Part shown: positions 17,458-25,595 of the stretch, piece by piece
Position numbering within the stretch: position 1 is the stretch's first letter
Layout: every line of letters begins with the position of its first letter
Assembly: GCA_028768525.1 (NCBI GenBank)
Contig: CP054837.1
Span: forward strand, 3,143,501-3,207,500
Length of the DNA stretch: 64,000 bases
Direction of reading: 5' to 3'
Source: Desulfobacter sp.
Lineage (GTDB): Bacteria > Desulfobacterota > Desulfobacteria > Desulfobacterales > Desulfobacteraceae
The notes under the pieces: generated by a model
Databases searched by the model: none
What the model was told of the DNA's origin: nothing
What the model saw: the letters and a program-made list of their open reading frames with translations, nothing else
Position numbers and translations under genes: made by a program

Positions 17458-18321
17458 TTACTTTTTTTGCTGCCGTTTGCGTCCAAGGGCACCGGCTCCC
17501 AGAAGCCCTAAACCGAACAAAATAAAGGTGGCGGGTTCTGGCACTTGATTAAAGGAATAACTATCCGCTACATAAAGAATATCGTTGCCGCATTCCATTT
17601 GCCAGTGCATCTGGGCATAGGTATTATCGGCAAAAAGCCGTTGTAATTCTTTATCTATCGTCGTCAGGTCAATGACCAGTTCAAGTGTATAATCGTAATT
17701 GTCATCCATCCGTTTGGCAAAGACGGCATCATTATTTAAAGATGCTAAATCCACAGCATCATATGCGCTTTGAGTTGAATCGCTGACCCTGTAGGCCAAG
17801 CCTGTTTGGTAGTAAAGCGCAGTGTCAAATGTCATATTGTCGCCGTAATGAAATCCCAAGTTAACAGAATTATCATTATTAAAACTAAACGCCAAGGCAA
17901 CCTCGGTGTTGTCATTGATATCACTGTAATTGGCAGCAGCAGCCTCTTGAGAATCATAGAGTTGGAACATAAAATCACCGGCATCATACCGCAGCCCGTT
18001 TTTTAAATCGTAATTTGTCTGTAGTCCCACATAGAGCATATTGTCATTTATATATAAACCTAACCGCTCAGCATCATATGCATCGCCACTTTCCCACCCA
18101 TGTTCAACATGCAGGTTTCCCCTGCTGGTGGGGAAAGGGTTTATATCACCGGAGGACGCATGCGGCGCCTCCGTCAAACTCTCAGATCCATAAATCATTG
18201 CCCATTCTTTGATTCCGGCTTGTTCGTCCATATATCCGTCAACATTGGGCGCTGCAATGGCCTGATATCCATAGATAGTCAGTATAAAAATTATAATGAA
18301 TAGAACGTGTAGCTTTTTCAT
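17458..18321 (-). CDS. PEP-CTERM sorting-domain protein (exosortase A substrate)
   Basis: About 287 residues, exported by an N-terminal signal peptide (MKKLHVLFIIIFILTIYG, cut near AIA-AP). The C-terminus is a textbook PEP-CTERM signal: VPEPAT, a hydrophobic segment (FILFGLGLLGAGAL) and a basic end (GRKRQQKK). The body resembles a beta-rich, Asp/Tyr/Asn-rich secreted domain of unknown function with no recognised catalytic motif. The ATG at 18321 was chosen over the frame's first ATG at 18357 because the sigma-54 promoter at 18379-18394 would place transcription start near 18368, and because signal peptides normally begin with such a sequence. It is the only PEP-CTERM target in the window, with its own promoter and terminator, so it is expressed separately. 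Confidence 0.92.
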   Translation of the reverse strand: MKKLHVLFIIIFILTIYGYQAIAAPNVDGYMDEQAGIKEWAMIYGSESLTEAPHASSGDINPFPTSRGNLHVEHGWESGDAYDAERLGLYINDNMLYVGLQTNYDLKNGLRYDAGDFMFQLYDSQEAAAANYSDINDNTEVALAFSFNNDNSVNLGFHYGDNMTFDTALYYQTGLAYRVSDSTQSAYDAVDLASLNNDAVFAKRMDDNYDYTLELVIDLTTIDKELQRLFADNTYAQMHWQMECGNDILYVADSYSFNQVPEPATFILFGLGLLGAGALGRKRQQKK

Positions 18322-18378
18322 TTTATCAAGCCTGAATTTACAGTAAAATTTCAGCATTACTTACATTTGAGGATTAAG

Positions 18379-18394
18379 TGCAAATTGGGTGCCA
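18379..18394 (-). promoter_or_regulatory. Sigma-54 promoter for the PEP-CTERM gene
   Basis: On the minus strand the sequence reads TGGCAC, 5 bases, TTGCA. This is an exact match to the -24/-12 consensus, with the GG and GC doublets 12 bases apart. The predicted start is about 47 bases before the chosen ATG. Known PEP-CTERM/exosortase A systems use the sigma-54 activator PrsR; no prsR or prsK gene lies in this window. Confidence 0.85.
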
Positions 18395-18429
18395 GAATAT
18401 ACTTTCTTAGAATAATTGAAATTGTGTTG

Positions 18430-18485
18430 TTTTTTCGCAATTTAACGATATGGTAGCTGGAAATAATTATTGTTTTGCGAAAAAA
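18430..18485. promoter_or_regulatory. Inverted-repeat candidate enhancer for the sigma-54 promoter
   Basis: TTTTTTCGCAA at 18430-18440 and its exact reverse complement TTGCGAAAAAA at 18475-18485 are 34 bases apart. They lie about 40-90 bases upstream of the -24 element. The position and symmetry fit an upstream activating sequence for a dimeric sigma-54 activator such as PrsR. Confidence 0.5.
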
Positions 18486-18525
18486 ATGTAATAAACATGT
18501 GAATATTTTTTCATTTATAAGAATA

Positions 18526-20871
18526 TTAATTCATCATTTCCTTTGCCTTTTCTGCATCTCTGAAACCCGGGTTGATATCCAGTGCTTTTCTAAAATACTG
18601 CCTTGCTTTCTCATATTCCTGGGTTCGGTACAGGGTCATGCCGTAATGAAAACAGGCAAGGGCGCTGTTCGGATTTATTTTCAGGCTTTCTTCGAGTTCT
18701 GACAATGCATTCAGGTAATTGCCTTTCTGATAATAGATCCATCCCATGGTATCAAGGATATTGGCATTTTTCGGGGCGTTCTCCCGTGCAATGACAGCAT
18801 AGTGAAGCGCCTCGTCTGTTCCCCCTTTTTTCTCTGACAGGATAAAGGCAAGATTATTTGCCGCATCAAGGTGTTTGGGGTTGTAGTCGAGCACTTTTCT
18901 ATAATAGGTTTCCGCTTCATCAAAATCCCCCAACGTATCATAAATCACTCCTGCAGCCATAAGTGCCGGAATATATTCCGGGTTCAGGCCTTCAATTCCT
19001 TTATATAGCGACAATGCCTGGTCCATTTTTTTCTCTTTTATCAAAAGGCGGGCCATATGCATTTTTGGGGGGATAAACTCGGGGTTCGCCTCGGCAGCCT
19101 GCTTAAAACATTTAAAGGCCTTGTTCTCCTGATTGGCTGCCAGGTATATTTCCCCTTTTAAATTTTTTAAAAACGCCTTTTTATCCGTTGATGCATTATC
19201 AGACAGCGTGTCTACCAGATCAATGGCCCGGGTATAATTTTTCTGATTCTGGTAAACCTGGATCATCAGTGTGATGAGTCCGATCTGCTCAGGATTCAGA
19301 TCATATGCTTTTTGAAAAAAATCCAAGGCCAGACTTTCTCTGCCGGTGGTCTGATATAACAGCCCCATGCGGATATAGGCAGGTACATAGCCGGGCTGTG
19401 CTTTAATGATGGAGTGGAGAATATCTTCCGCACCCTGGATATCCCCCTCAAGCAACCGCACGCCCGATAAAAGAGTCATGGTTTTAATACTCTTCGGTGC
19501 CAGTTTTATTACGGCATCCATCTGCTCCCGTGCATTTTTCAGATCTTTTTCAAGAATATAAATATTCAATAACTTGATTCTGGCCTTTAACAAACGCGGA
19601 TTTACAGTAATTGCCGCCAGAAGATTCTCTTTAATCTGGACTTTTTCAAATTCCTCCGGGTCATCAAGCAGGCCGGCTGCAGCGCGGAATATTTCCTGTT
19701 CCGGGCGATCCGTGGCGCCGCGTTTTTCAATACATAGCGCCCTGTAATAATAGGCTTTCGCATTAAATTTATTAAGCGAAATAACCTTATCCAACAGGTC
19801 CAATGCCGCTTTATAATTCTTTTCAACCATATAAATCCGGCCACGCTGGAACAATGCGTCAGCATAATTGTCATCCTGTTTCAATGCTGTTTCAGCCGCC
19901 GTCCGGGCTTCATTAATCCTGTTAAAATGCAGATAGACCTGGGCAAGGTTGGTCAGAATTTTTGGAGAGTCTGGCTGTTTGGCCAGGGCATTCCTTAAAG
20001 TAACAATAGCGTTATCCTGGTCATTCATCCGGGTGTAAAATTCCGCAATGTTTATCAGGGGGGCTATCCGTTCCGGCTCCTGATCAACCGCTTTTTTAAA
20101 ATATTTTTCAGCCAGGTCAAATTGTTTCCGGCTTTGATAAAAATTTGCCAGATCTGTACATTTTTCAAACGGAATACCAGGTGTTTCCAGTACGTTTTTT
20201 AAAAGCGCTTCAATTTTTTTCCATTCTTTCTGAAATCCATATATTCGGACAAGCCCCATATATGCTTCGCGAGATGCCGAATCATGCTCAATTGCCTTGA
20301 TATATATTTCTTCGGCTGTTTTAAGATCTTGTCTGTTAATATAAAGCTTGGCCAATGATAAATATGTTTTGGCTTTTTTACCGTCAAAGGAAAGGGCTTT
20401 TTTTAAGGTCTCAATGGCGGAATCAATATCCCGCTCTTTAATCTGGACGGCAGAAAGAAGGTGGAAAGCTTCAATGGATTCAGGGGAAATGCGTAATGCC
20501 TTTGAAATCTGGTTCCTGGCCTCTATAAGCTGCTCCTTTTGAATAAAAACCTGTGCCAGCCTCAAATAGGGAAGGATATTATCCGAATTGACTTTGGCGG
20601 CTAAATTATAATAGCGAACGGCATTTTTTATCTGCCCGTTTAAGACATATGCCTCTGCCAGTTCAAACAGGGCGATCTCATTTTTGGGTGCCAGTTTAAG
20701 GGCATTTCTATATTCAACGATGGCTGTCTGAATTTTTTTTTGGGCGACAAACCGCCGGGCATTATCAATATACGTTTTTGTCTGGTTTTCATTTTCATTG
20801 GCACAACTGCAAATCAGCATAAGCAGTCCGGCAGACAGTGCGATAAATAATCGAAAATTGAATATAGGCAT
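18526..20871 (-). CDS. prsT: XrtA/PEP-CTERM system TPR-repeat lipoprotein PrsT
   Basis: About 781 residues. A lipoprotein signal peptide ends in the lipobox LICSC within the first 25 residues of the chosen start. The rest is about 20 consecutive tetratricopeptide repeats (typical unit: A--L-xA-Y-x-GxxxxAxxxYxxA). The length and architecture match PrsT, the long TPR lipoprotein regularly encoded next to exosortase A genes. It is probably a periplasmic or outer-membrane scaffold that helps assembly or export of the polysaccharide or of PEP-CTERM proteins. The ATG at 20871 has AAGGA upstream and begins the signal peptide directly; the frame is open to 20901. It follows the TIGR03790-like gene by 46 bases. 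Confidence 0.92.
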   Translation of the reverse strand: MPIFNFRLFIALSAGLLMLICSCANENENQTKTYIDNARRFVAQKKIQTAIVEYRNALKLAPKNEIALFELAEAYVLNGQIKNAVRYYNLAAKVNSDNILPYLRLAQVFIQKEQLIEARNQISKALRISPESIEAFHLLSAVQIKERDIDSAIETLKKALSFDGKKAKTYLSLAKLYINRQDLKTAEEIYIKAIEHDSASREAYMGLVRIYGFQKEWKKIEALLKNVLETPGIPFEKCTDLANFYQSRKQFDLAEKYFKKAVDQEPERIAPLINIAEFYTRMNDQDNAIVTLRNALAKQPDSPKILTNLAQVYLHFNRINEARTAAETALKQDDNYADALFQRGRIYMVEKNYKAALDLLDKVISLNKFNAKAYYYRALCIEKRGATDRPEQEIFRAAAGLLDDPEEFEKVQIKENLLAAITVNPRLLKARIKLLNIYILEKDLKNAREQMDAVIKLAPKSIKTMTLLSGVRLLEGDIQGAEDILHSIIKAQPGYVPAYIRMGLLYQTTGRESLALDFFQKAYDLNPEQIGLITLMIQVYQNQKNYTRAIDLVDTLSDNASTDKKAFLKNLKGEIYLAANQENKAFKCFKQAAEANPEFIPPKMHMARLLIKEKKMDQALSLYKGIEGLNPEYIPALMAAGVIYDTLGDFDEAETYYRKVLDYNPKHLDAANNLAFILSEKKGGTDEALHYAVIARENAPKNANILDTMGWIYYQKGNYLNALSELEESLKINPNSALACFHYGMTLYRTQEYEKARQYFRKALDINPGFRDAEKAKEMMN

Positions 20872-20917
20872 TTTATTTTTCCTTTTAACGCTGGGTATCA
20901 AGAATCGTAAGGCGAAT

Positions 20918-22135
20918 TCACAGCTTTTTCAGGTTGAATCGGTAAAGGGGATCTCCCACCAGGACCATTTTCCACGACACATACGGCAGGCTCACCAGAT
21001 AGCATTCAGCCAGGGTCAGATGCCCCTGGACCAGAAAATCAAAAAATATCTCAGGAACGGGAAAGGACTGGACATAGGGCTCTCCCACCGGTCCAATGGT
21101 GGCAGCAACGCCTTTATCCAGCATTTTTTTACACCAGCCCCTGCTGTTGTCTCTCTTTAAGGTCACACATTCGGAACTTGCGATATGGAATCCCACAGAA
21201 CCTTTCTGCCAGGTAAATGCATCAACATAGTTTGCCAGGCTGTACCATCCGCAGTACAACGCCGCATGGGGGCACTCCCCTTTTTGGAACAGGTCCTGTT
21301 TATTATCTATCACGACGTCTAACTTCTTTTTTTCTGACAGCAGGTCTGCAGCCCTGTGAATGGACCGGTCGTAAAGACCATATCCAGACACCTTTTTGTC
21401 TCCCGGATTTTCCCACCGGGCATCAAAGTAAGCAGTGCCGTATACCCCTTTTTTTTCAGCTTCCATGCTGTCATCAATGATACGCCTGACCGTTTTTGCA
21501 TCAGCGCCGTCCAGACGGCTGACCATTAACACCTCGGACTTGCCAATGGGCGTTTTCTTATTGTTCCACCCTAAAAAAAAGGGATTCTGAAGCCAGAAAT
21601 TCAAATCATACCCCTTTTTTTTGACCAGCATCAGCTCAGAATCGACAGAGGCGACCTTATCCTTGCTTTTTTTTAAGTTCCGGATCATTTTATTTACACG
21701 GCTCAGCTGCTTTTTGAACGTTTCCGAACCATTGTTATCTGTCAACTGGGAGTCTATTTTGGATTTTTTCAGGATCAACCGGTCCAGTTCTTTTTGTTCT
21801 TTGAGTGTGAGACCAGGGGAGGCAATTCTTAGGGGCACCCCGTAAATCGTGACCAGGGCCCGGATCTTTGGATTTTTTTCCACGGCACGGCGGACGGGCG
21901 GAATAATCTTTTTTTCATAGGCTTCCCTGGAACAGGTTTCATTATCCGTTACAAACAGCAATACAAGGTTTTCTTCTGGGATCTGCCGCTTTTCCATGTA
22001 ATAGGTTGCCAGGCCTTTGCTGGCGGCGGCATTCATATTCGCGAGAACCAGCACTTCATCGGCTTCCAGTGCATGGGCAGATGAAATAAGACCCAAAAGG
22101 CAGAAACATATAAAAAAACATATCAATCGTTTCAT
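20918..22135 (-). CDS. Secreted TIGR03790-family protein
   Basis: A 405-residue protein with a clear signal peptide (ICFFICFCLLGLISS, cut after AHA). The segments ADEVLVLANMNAAASKGLAT, ALVTIYGVPLRI and MVLVGDPLYRFN are characteristic of a conserved family of unknown function, TIGR03790. It is found in Desulfo-type and other bacteria, often with PEP-CTERM genes. A role in envelope or polysaccharide processing is only suggested by location. Its ATG lies directly at the stop of the CAAX-protease-like gene, so the two are cotranscribed with prsT. Confidence 0.82.
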   Translation of the reverse strand: MKRLICFFICFCLLGLISSAHALEADEVLVLANMNAAASKGLATYYMEKRQIPEENLVLLFVTDNETCSREAYEKKIIPPVRRAVEKNPKIRALVTIYGVPLRIASPGLTLKEQKELDRLILKKSKIDSQLTDNNGSETFKKQLSRVNKMIRNLKKSKDKVASVDSELMLVKKKGYDLNFWLQNPFFLGWNNKKTPIGKSEVLMVSRLDGADAKTVRRIIDDSMEAEKKGVYGTAYFDARWENPGDKKVSGYGLYDRSIHRAADLLSEKKKLDVVIDNKQDLFQKGECPHAALYCGWYSLANYVDAFTWQKGSVGFHIASSECVTLKRDNSRGWCKKMLDKGVAATIGPVGEPYVQSFPVPEIFFDFLVQGHLTLAECYLVSLPYVSWKMVLVGDPLYRFNLKKL

Positions 22136-22136
22136 C

Positions 22137-22829
22137 TTACCAGAGTTCCCAGTGGCCGGTGTAGAAAACGTAAAGGGCCAGGCCGAAATTGGTTGTACCG
22201 TGGGCCACCATGCAGGAAATCAGATCCTTCCTTATTATATATAAGGCACACATCAATACGCCGTATACAATTCCGGCCGGCCATTCCCCGGTGGTATGTC
22301 CCAGGGCAAAGATAACACTGGATATCATAATTGCCGCAATACTCCATCCCCCGGGCTCAATATCAAAAACACTTGCCGTTTCTAAAGTTTTTGAAAAAGG
22401 TTCCGTATGCTTCTGCTTTCTGAACCTGTCCCACTGAAGTGCAAAACGGAATATATACCCCCGCATCAGCAGCTCTTCAAATACCGGAACCACCAGACTG
22501 GCCGTGACCAGCCTCAGATAAAACCCGGTATCGCTCCAGGGTTCCCCGCCTTCGCCGGCAAACGGCTGATAACAGACAACCCAGAGCACCAGCCCGACCA
22601 CGCCAAACACAACACCATAACCAACAGAGCCCCACCTGTTTTTCGGCCCGGCCACCGGAAAATACCAGCGCCATGCCCAGATCAGCAGCCCCGTTACAAT
22701 GATGAGCTTGAGCACATAATTTATTTCAACAGGAATTTTATTATGAAAAAAAGAGGACAGCCCCACATAGGCAAAATACGGTGCGGCGTATGGAATGATC
22801 AAGTCACGGTTGGTCCATTCAGAACTCAT
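22137..22829 (-). CDS. CAAX protease-related (CPBP) membrane protein, exosortase-associated
   Basis: A 230-residue polytopic membrane protein of the CPBP glutamic-type intramembrane protease family. The signatures are EELLMR (Glu118, Glu119, Arg123), the conserved His178 in FALGHTTGEW, and His210 with Asn214 in CMVAHGTTN. The sequence fits the PEP-CTERM-locus subfamily (TIGR03008-like), whose substrate is unknown. It is the first gene of the minus-strand block and has AGAGGA just upstream of the ATG. The 186-base gap to the divergent rdgC gene should contain its promoter. Confidence 0.9.
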   Translation of the reverse strand: MSSEWTNRDLIIPYAAPYFAYVGLSSFFHNKIPVEINYVLKLIIVTGLLIWAWRWYFPVAGPKNRWGSVGYGVVFGVVGLVLWVVCYQPFAGEGGEPWSDTGFYLRLVTASLVVPVFEELLMRGYIFRFALQWDRFRKQKHTEPFSKTLETASVFDIEPGGWSIAAIMISSVIFALGHTTGEWPAGIVYGVLMCALYIIRKDLISCMVAHGTTNFGLALYVFYTGHWELW

Positions 22830-22972
22830 GAAAATATCCTCTTGCAGCGTCGGTTAGAGTGTTAGATATTGAGCTTCTCTATTCATATATTTCCACCTCT
22901 TAAATCAAGGAAAAAATGATGCTACTGTCTTTTTTAACACATCTATGATATTATATTACGTTTTAAATTCAA

Positions 22973-22990
22973 TATCTTTTATCAAAGATA
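22973..22990. repeat. Inverted repeat upstream of rdgC (possible operator)
   Basis: TATCTTT and AAAGATA flank a 4-base spacer, 26 bases before the rdgC start and just upstream of its AAGGAG ribosome-binding site. It lies in the divergent, A+T-rich region between the two transcription directions. It may be a protein-binding site; there is no other support. Confidence 0.35.
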
Positions 22991-23015
22991 ACAATCATTT
23001 ATATAAGGAGACCAT

Positions 23016-23624
23016 ATGGGATTTATTTCATCCACCCATTCCCTGAGCCGGTACCACATCGAAGGAGAATTTGACGGCAGCACCATGGAAGCAGTCCGGG
23101 AAGGCCTGATCCAGAATGCCATCCCTGAAATAGAGAGCGAATACGATGAAATATCCGCCGGCTGGACCCCCTTTGAAAGCCCGTATAAACCGGACTTCGA
23201 AAAATATTCCTTTATTTTCGGCACCTATTTTCTATTTTCGCTGCGCATTGACAAAAAATCAATACCGGCCAAGCTGGTCCAGAAACACATGGCCATTGAA
23301 ATCGAAAAGAAAAAAGAGGAAACCGGCCGGGACTTTCTGTCAAAAAACGAAAAAGCCGAGATCAAGGAGTTTATCCTGGACATCCTGATGCACAAGATTC
23401 CATCCATCCCCAGCATCTATGACATCCTCTGGAGCTATGAAGAAAAAAGCCTCTACCTCTTTTCAACACAGAAAGCTGCCAATGAACTGTTTGAAACATT
23501 ATTCTTTAAATCCTTCAACCACAAGCCCGTCCGGATATTCCCCTACACCATGGTTGAAAAGCTGGGAAAATTCACGGACACGGAAAAAGACCGTTTTCTA
23601 TCCCTGGCACCGCTGAAATACTAA
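23016..23624 (+). CDS. rdgC: RdgC-like protein, N-terminal half (recombination-associated)
   Basis: A 202-residue protein resembling the N-terminal part of RdgC, the DNA-binding ring protein that limits RecA. It shows the RdgC-like SKNEKAEIKEFILDILMHKI helix, corresponding to the KKTEKDSLKDEVLHSLL region of E. coli RdgC, and an ATQKA/STQKAANELFETLF-type segment. It ends near the PVRIFPYTM segment, matching the middle of the ~300-residue E. coli protein. The next gene, 25 bases downstream, looks like the missing C-terminal half, so RdgC appears to be encoded in two pieces. An AAGGAG ribosome-binding site precedes the ATG. It may be associated with replication, given dnaN and gyrB nearby. Confidence 0.75.
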   Translation: MGFISSTHSLSRYHIEGEFDGSTMEAVREGLIQNAIPEIESEYDEISAGWTPFESPYKPDFEKYSFIFGTYFLFSLRIDKKSIPAKLVQKHMAIEIEKKKEETGRDFLSKNEKAEIKEFILDILMHKIPSIPSIYDILWSYEEKSLYLFSTQKAANELFETLFFKSFNHKPVRIFPYTMVEKLGKFTDTEKDRFLSLAPLKY

Positions 23625-23649
23625 TCTCTTTTTATAAGGTATAATAAAC

Positions 23650-24180
23650 ATGCTTGATATCGCCACCGCATACAATAGATACAGTTTTCTGGGCAACGAG
23701 TTTTTGACATGGCTCTGGTTCCTCATTGAAACCGGCCAGGACATTACGGCGCTTTCCGGATCAGAAGAACCGGTCGCCCTTGAAATCGGCAATTCACTGG
23801 TCCTGGAAAACAATCTTGGAGACAAGTCCAAAGAAAAAATTACCATTAAAGGGGACCAGGCCGGCCTGGAAGAGGGCACCACCGCCCTTAAAAAGGGGGC
23901 CCAGGTCACGGACATCAACCTGCTTTGCAAAATCGGAGAGGAAGAATACAAATTCTCCATAAAAGGGGAGAGCTTCAACCTCACCGGCCTGAAAACCCCG
24001 TCCATGGATACCTCAACCGGCGAAGATGAAATTGAGGGCATGGTCATTGAAAAAACCTATCTATTACTGAAGGTTACCCAGGTTATTGACACCCTCTTTT
24101 TAAAATATATTGAGAAAAGAATCTCAGATGACTTTAAAAGCACTGAATTTAAAGCCATTTCAGACTGGATTCATTCATGA
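23650..24180 (+). CDS. RdgC C-terminal-half-like protein
   Basis: A 176-residue protein. Its order of elements parallels the C-terminal half of RdgC: an LTEWV-like start (here GNEFLTWLWF), an acidic strand region (ALEIGNSLVLENN), and a helix aligned with the TNHIEAGKVVTKLAL region (here ALKKGAQVTDINLLC). These are followed by a beta strand pair (EYKFSIKGESFNLTGLKTP) and a final helix (YLLLKVTQVIDTLFLKYIEK). The comparison was made from memory and is weak at the residue level. The gene has its own AAGG ribosome-binding site and ATG after a 25-base gap, so it is not a simple frameshift of the upstream gene. It probably forms a heteromeric RdgC with it. Confidence 0.6.
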   Translation: MLDIATAYNRYSFLGNEFLTWLWFLIETGQDITALSGSEEPVALEIGNSLVLENNLGDKSKEKITIKGDQAGLEEGTTALKKGAQVTDINLLCKIGEEEYKFSIKGESFNLTGLKTPSMDTSTGEDEIEGMVIEKTYLLLKVTQVIDTLFLKYIEKRISDDFKSTEFKAISDWIHS

Positions 24181-24203
24181 CAATAAAATGTTCAAAACTT
24201 GCA

Positions 24204-24274
24204 GGTTTTAAACATGAATGAATATGTGCACAAAACCAAAGGGTTTTATCCGGGTTTTACACCGGGTTTTAAAC
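24204..24274 (+). repeat. Helically phased GGGTTTT repeats upstream of dnaN
   Basis: GGGTTTT occurs at 24241, 24252 and 24264, spaced 11 and 12 bases (about one helical turn), and again at 24423. GGTTTTAAAC occurs at 24204 and 24265. The repeats are followed by an A+T-rich stretch (24335-24420). No perfect DnaA box (TTATNCACA) was found in the 293-base gap between the RdgC C-half and dnaN. Confidence 0.45.
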
Positions 24275-24473
24275 GCCGCGCACATAAATATACCCTTATA
24301 AATTCAATGTATTGAAAAGTTATGAACATCTGAACCGCCCTTATTATTGTTGTTATCTTTATTTAAATTAAAAATATAATAAAACAGTACCGTCTGGAAA
24401 AAGAAAAGTTTTGATAAAATAAGGGTTTTGATATAAACTTCGGAGTATTTTTAAATTAGGAAAAGGACTTTAA

Positions 24474-25595
24474 ATGAAATTTTCGTTTAACAAAAAAGAT
24501 ATTCTTGAAATCTTATCCAAGATTCAGGGCATCACAGGGAGGAAAACCAATCTGACCATCACGTCGGATATCCTGATCAAGGCGTATGGTTCGGAGATCA
24601 GCATCACGGCCAACGATCTGGAGACCGTCTTTACCGGTACCTACGAAGCCGAGGTGGAAACAGAAGGGATTTTGTCCATCAATTCCAAAAAATTCTTTGA
24701 AATCATCAGAGAATACCCTGAGAATGAAATTTTTGTTAATGAAGTGGAAAACCGCTGGGTTGAAATAGGCACCGGTGATACCGTATACCATATTGTATCC
24801 TCGGATTATGAAAATTTTCCTGAAACCCCGGTTATTGAAGATATCAACTTCATTGAAATGGCATCCAAAGATCTGAAAAAAATGGTCTCTGTATCTTCCA
24901 TGGTGGGATACCAGACCGATGAAAAGCGGATCTATGTGCTGGGCGTCCTTGTGGACAGAGCCGAAGTGGACGGAGAACAGCGCCTTCGTATGGTGTCAAC
25001 GGACTCCAGACGGCTGCACAGCTATGAGGCCCCATTTACCGGCAGCCTTGAGCTGGGTGAAGAGAAAATCCTCATCCCCAAAAAAGGATTGTCAGAACTG
25101 GGCAAATTCATTGATGCCGGATCGGAAACAATCAAGGTCGGCATCAAAGACAACCACTTTATATTCCAGCGGGCCAATGAATCGGTGATGATCAAGCTGC
25201 TGGAAGGCGAATATCCCGACTACCTCCCCATCATCAATTATGAGGGAATGACCCCCGTGGAAGTGGACCGCACCATGTTTTCCACCCTGATGCGCCGGGT
25301 ATCCATTCTGACCTCGGACGATTACAAAAGCGTGATCATGAATTTCCAGGAAAACCAGCTCACGGTCACCATCACCAACCCGGAAATCGGCGAGTCCAAG
25401 GAAAAGCTCATGATCGGATTCGAAGGCGAGGAAATCAAAAGTGCCTTCAACCCCAAATATTTTATGAGCGCCCTGAGCCTCTTTGAAGAGCCCATGGTCT
25501 CCCTGAATTTCAGGGGCAGCAACAGCCCGTGTATCGTCAAAGGCCTTGATGCTGACAATCTAATCTGCGTAATTATGGCAATGCATATATCATGA
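24474..25595 (+). CDS. dnaN: DNA polymerase III beta subunit (sliding clamp)
   Basis: A 373-residue sliding clamp, the normal length for DnaN, with three repeated clamp domains. Recognisable family segments include TNLTITSDILIKAYGSEI at the N-terminus, MVSTDSRRLHSYE in the middle and IKLLEGEYPDYLPIIN (the conserved EGEYPDY loop). The C-terminal end, with the usual MP(M/V)R(L/V), is replaced by VIMAMHIS. It encircles DNA and tethers polymerase III. The stop overlaps the gyrB start (ATGA), so the two are translationally coupled; recF, often found between them, is absent, as is dnaA. An AGGAAAAGG ribosome-binding sequence precedes the ATG. Confidence 0.97.
   Translation: MKFSFNKKDILEILSKIQGITGRKTNLTITSDILIKAYGSEISITANDLETVFTGTYEAEVETEGILSINSKKFFEIIREYPENEIFVNEVENRWVEIGTGDTVYHIVSSDYENFPETPVIEDINFIEMASKDLKKMVSVSSMVGYQTDEKRIYVLGVLVDRAEVDGEQRLRMVSTDSRRLHSYEAPFTGSLELGEEKILIPKKGLSELGKFIDAGSETIKVGIKDNHFIFQRANESVMIKLLEGEYPDYLPIINYEGMTPVEVDRTMFSTLMRRVSILTSDDYKSVIMNFQENQLTVTITNPEIGESKEKLMIGFEGEEIKSAFNPKYFMSALSLFEEPMVSLNFRGSNSPCIVKGLDADNLICVIMAMHIS

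Noticed and set aside
24181..24473. Proven oriC at the dnaN upstream region
   Set aside because: Repeats and an A+T-rich stretch are present but no perfect DnaA boxes and no dnaA gene; kept only as a finding.
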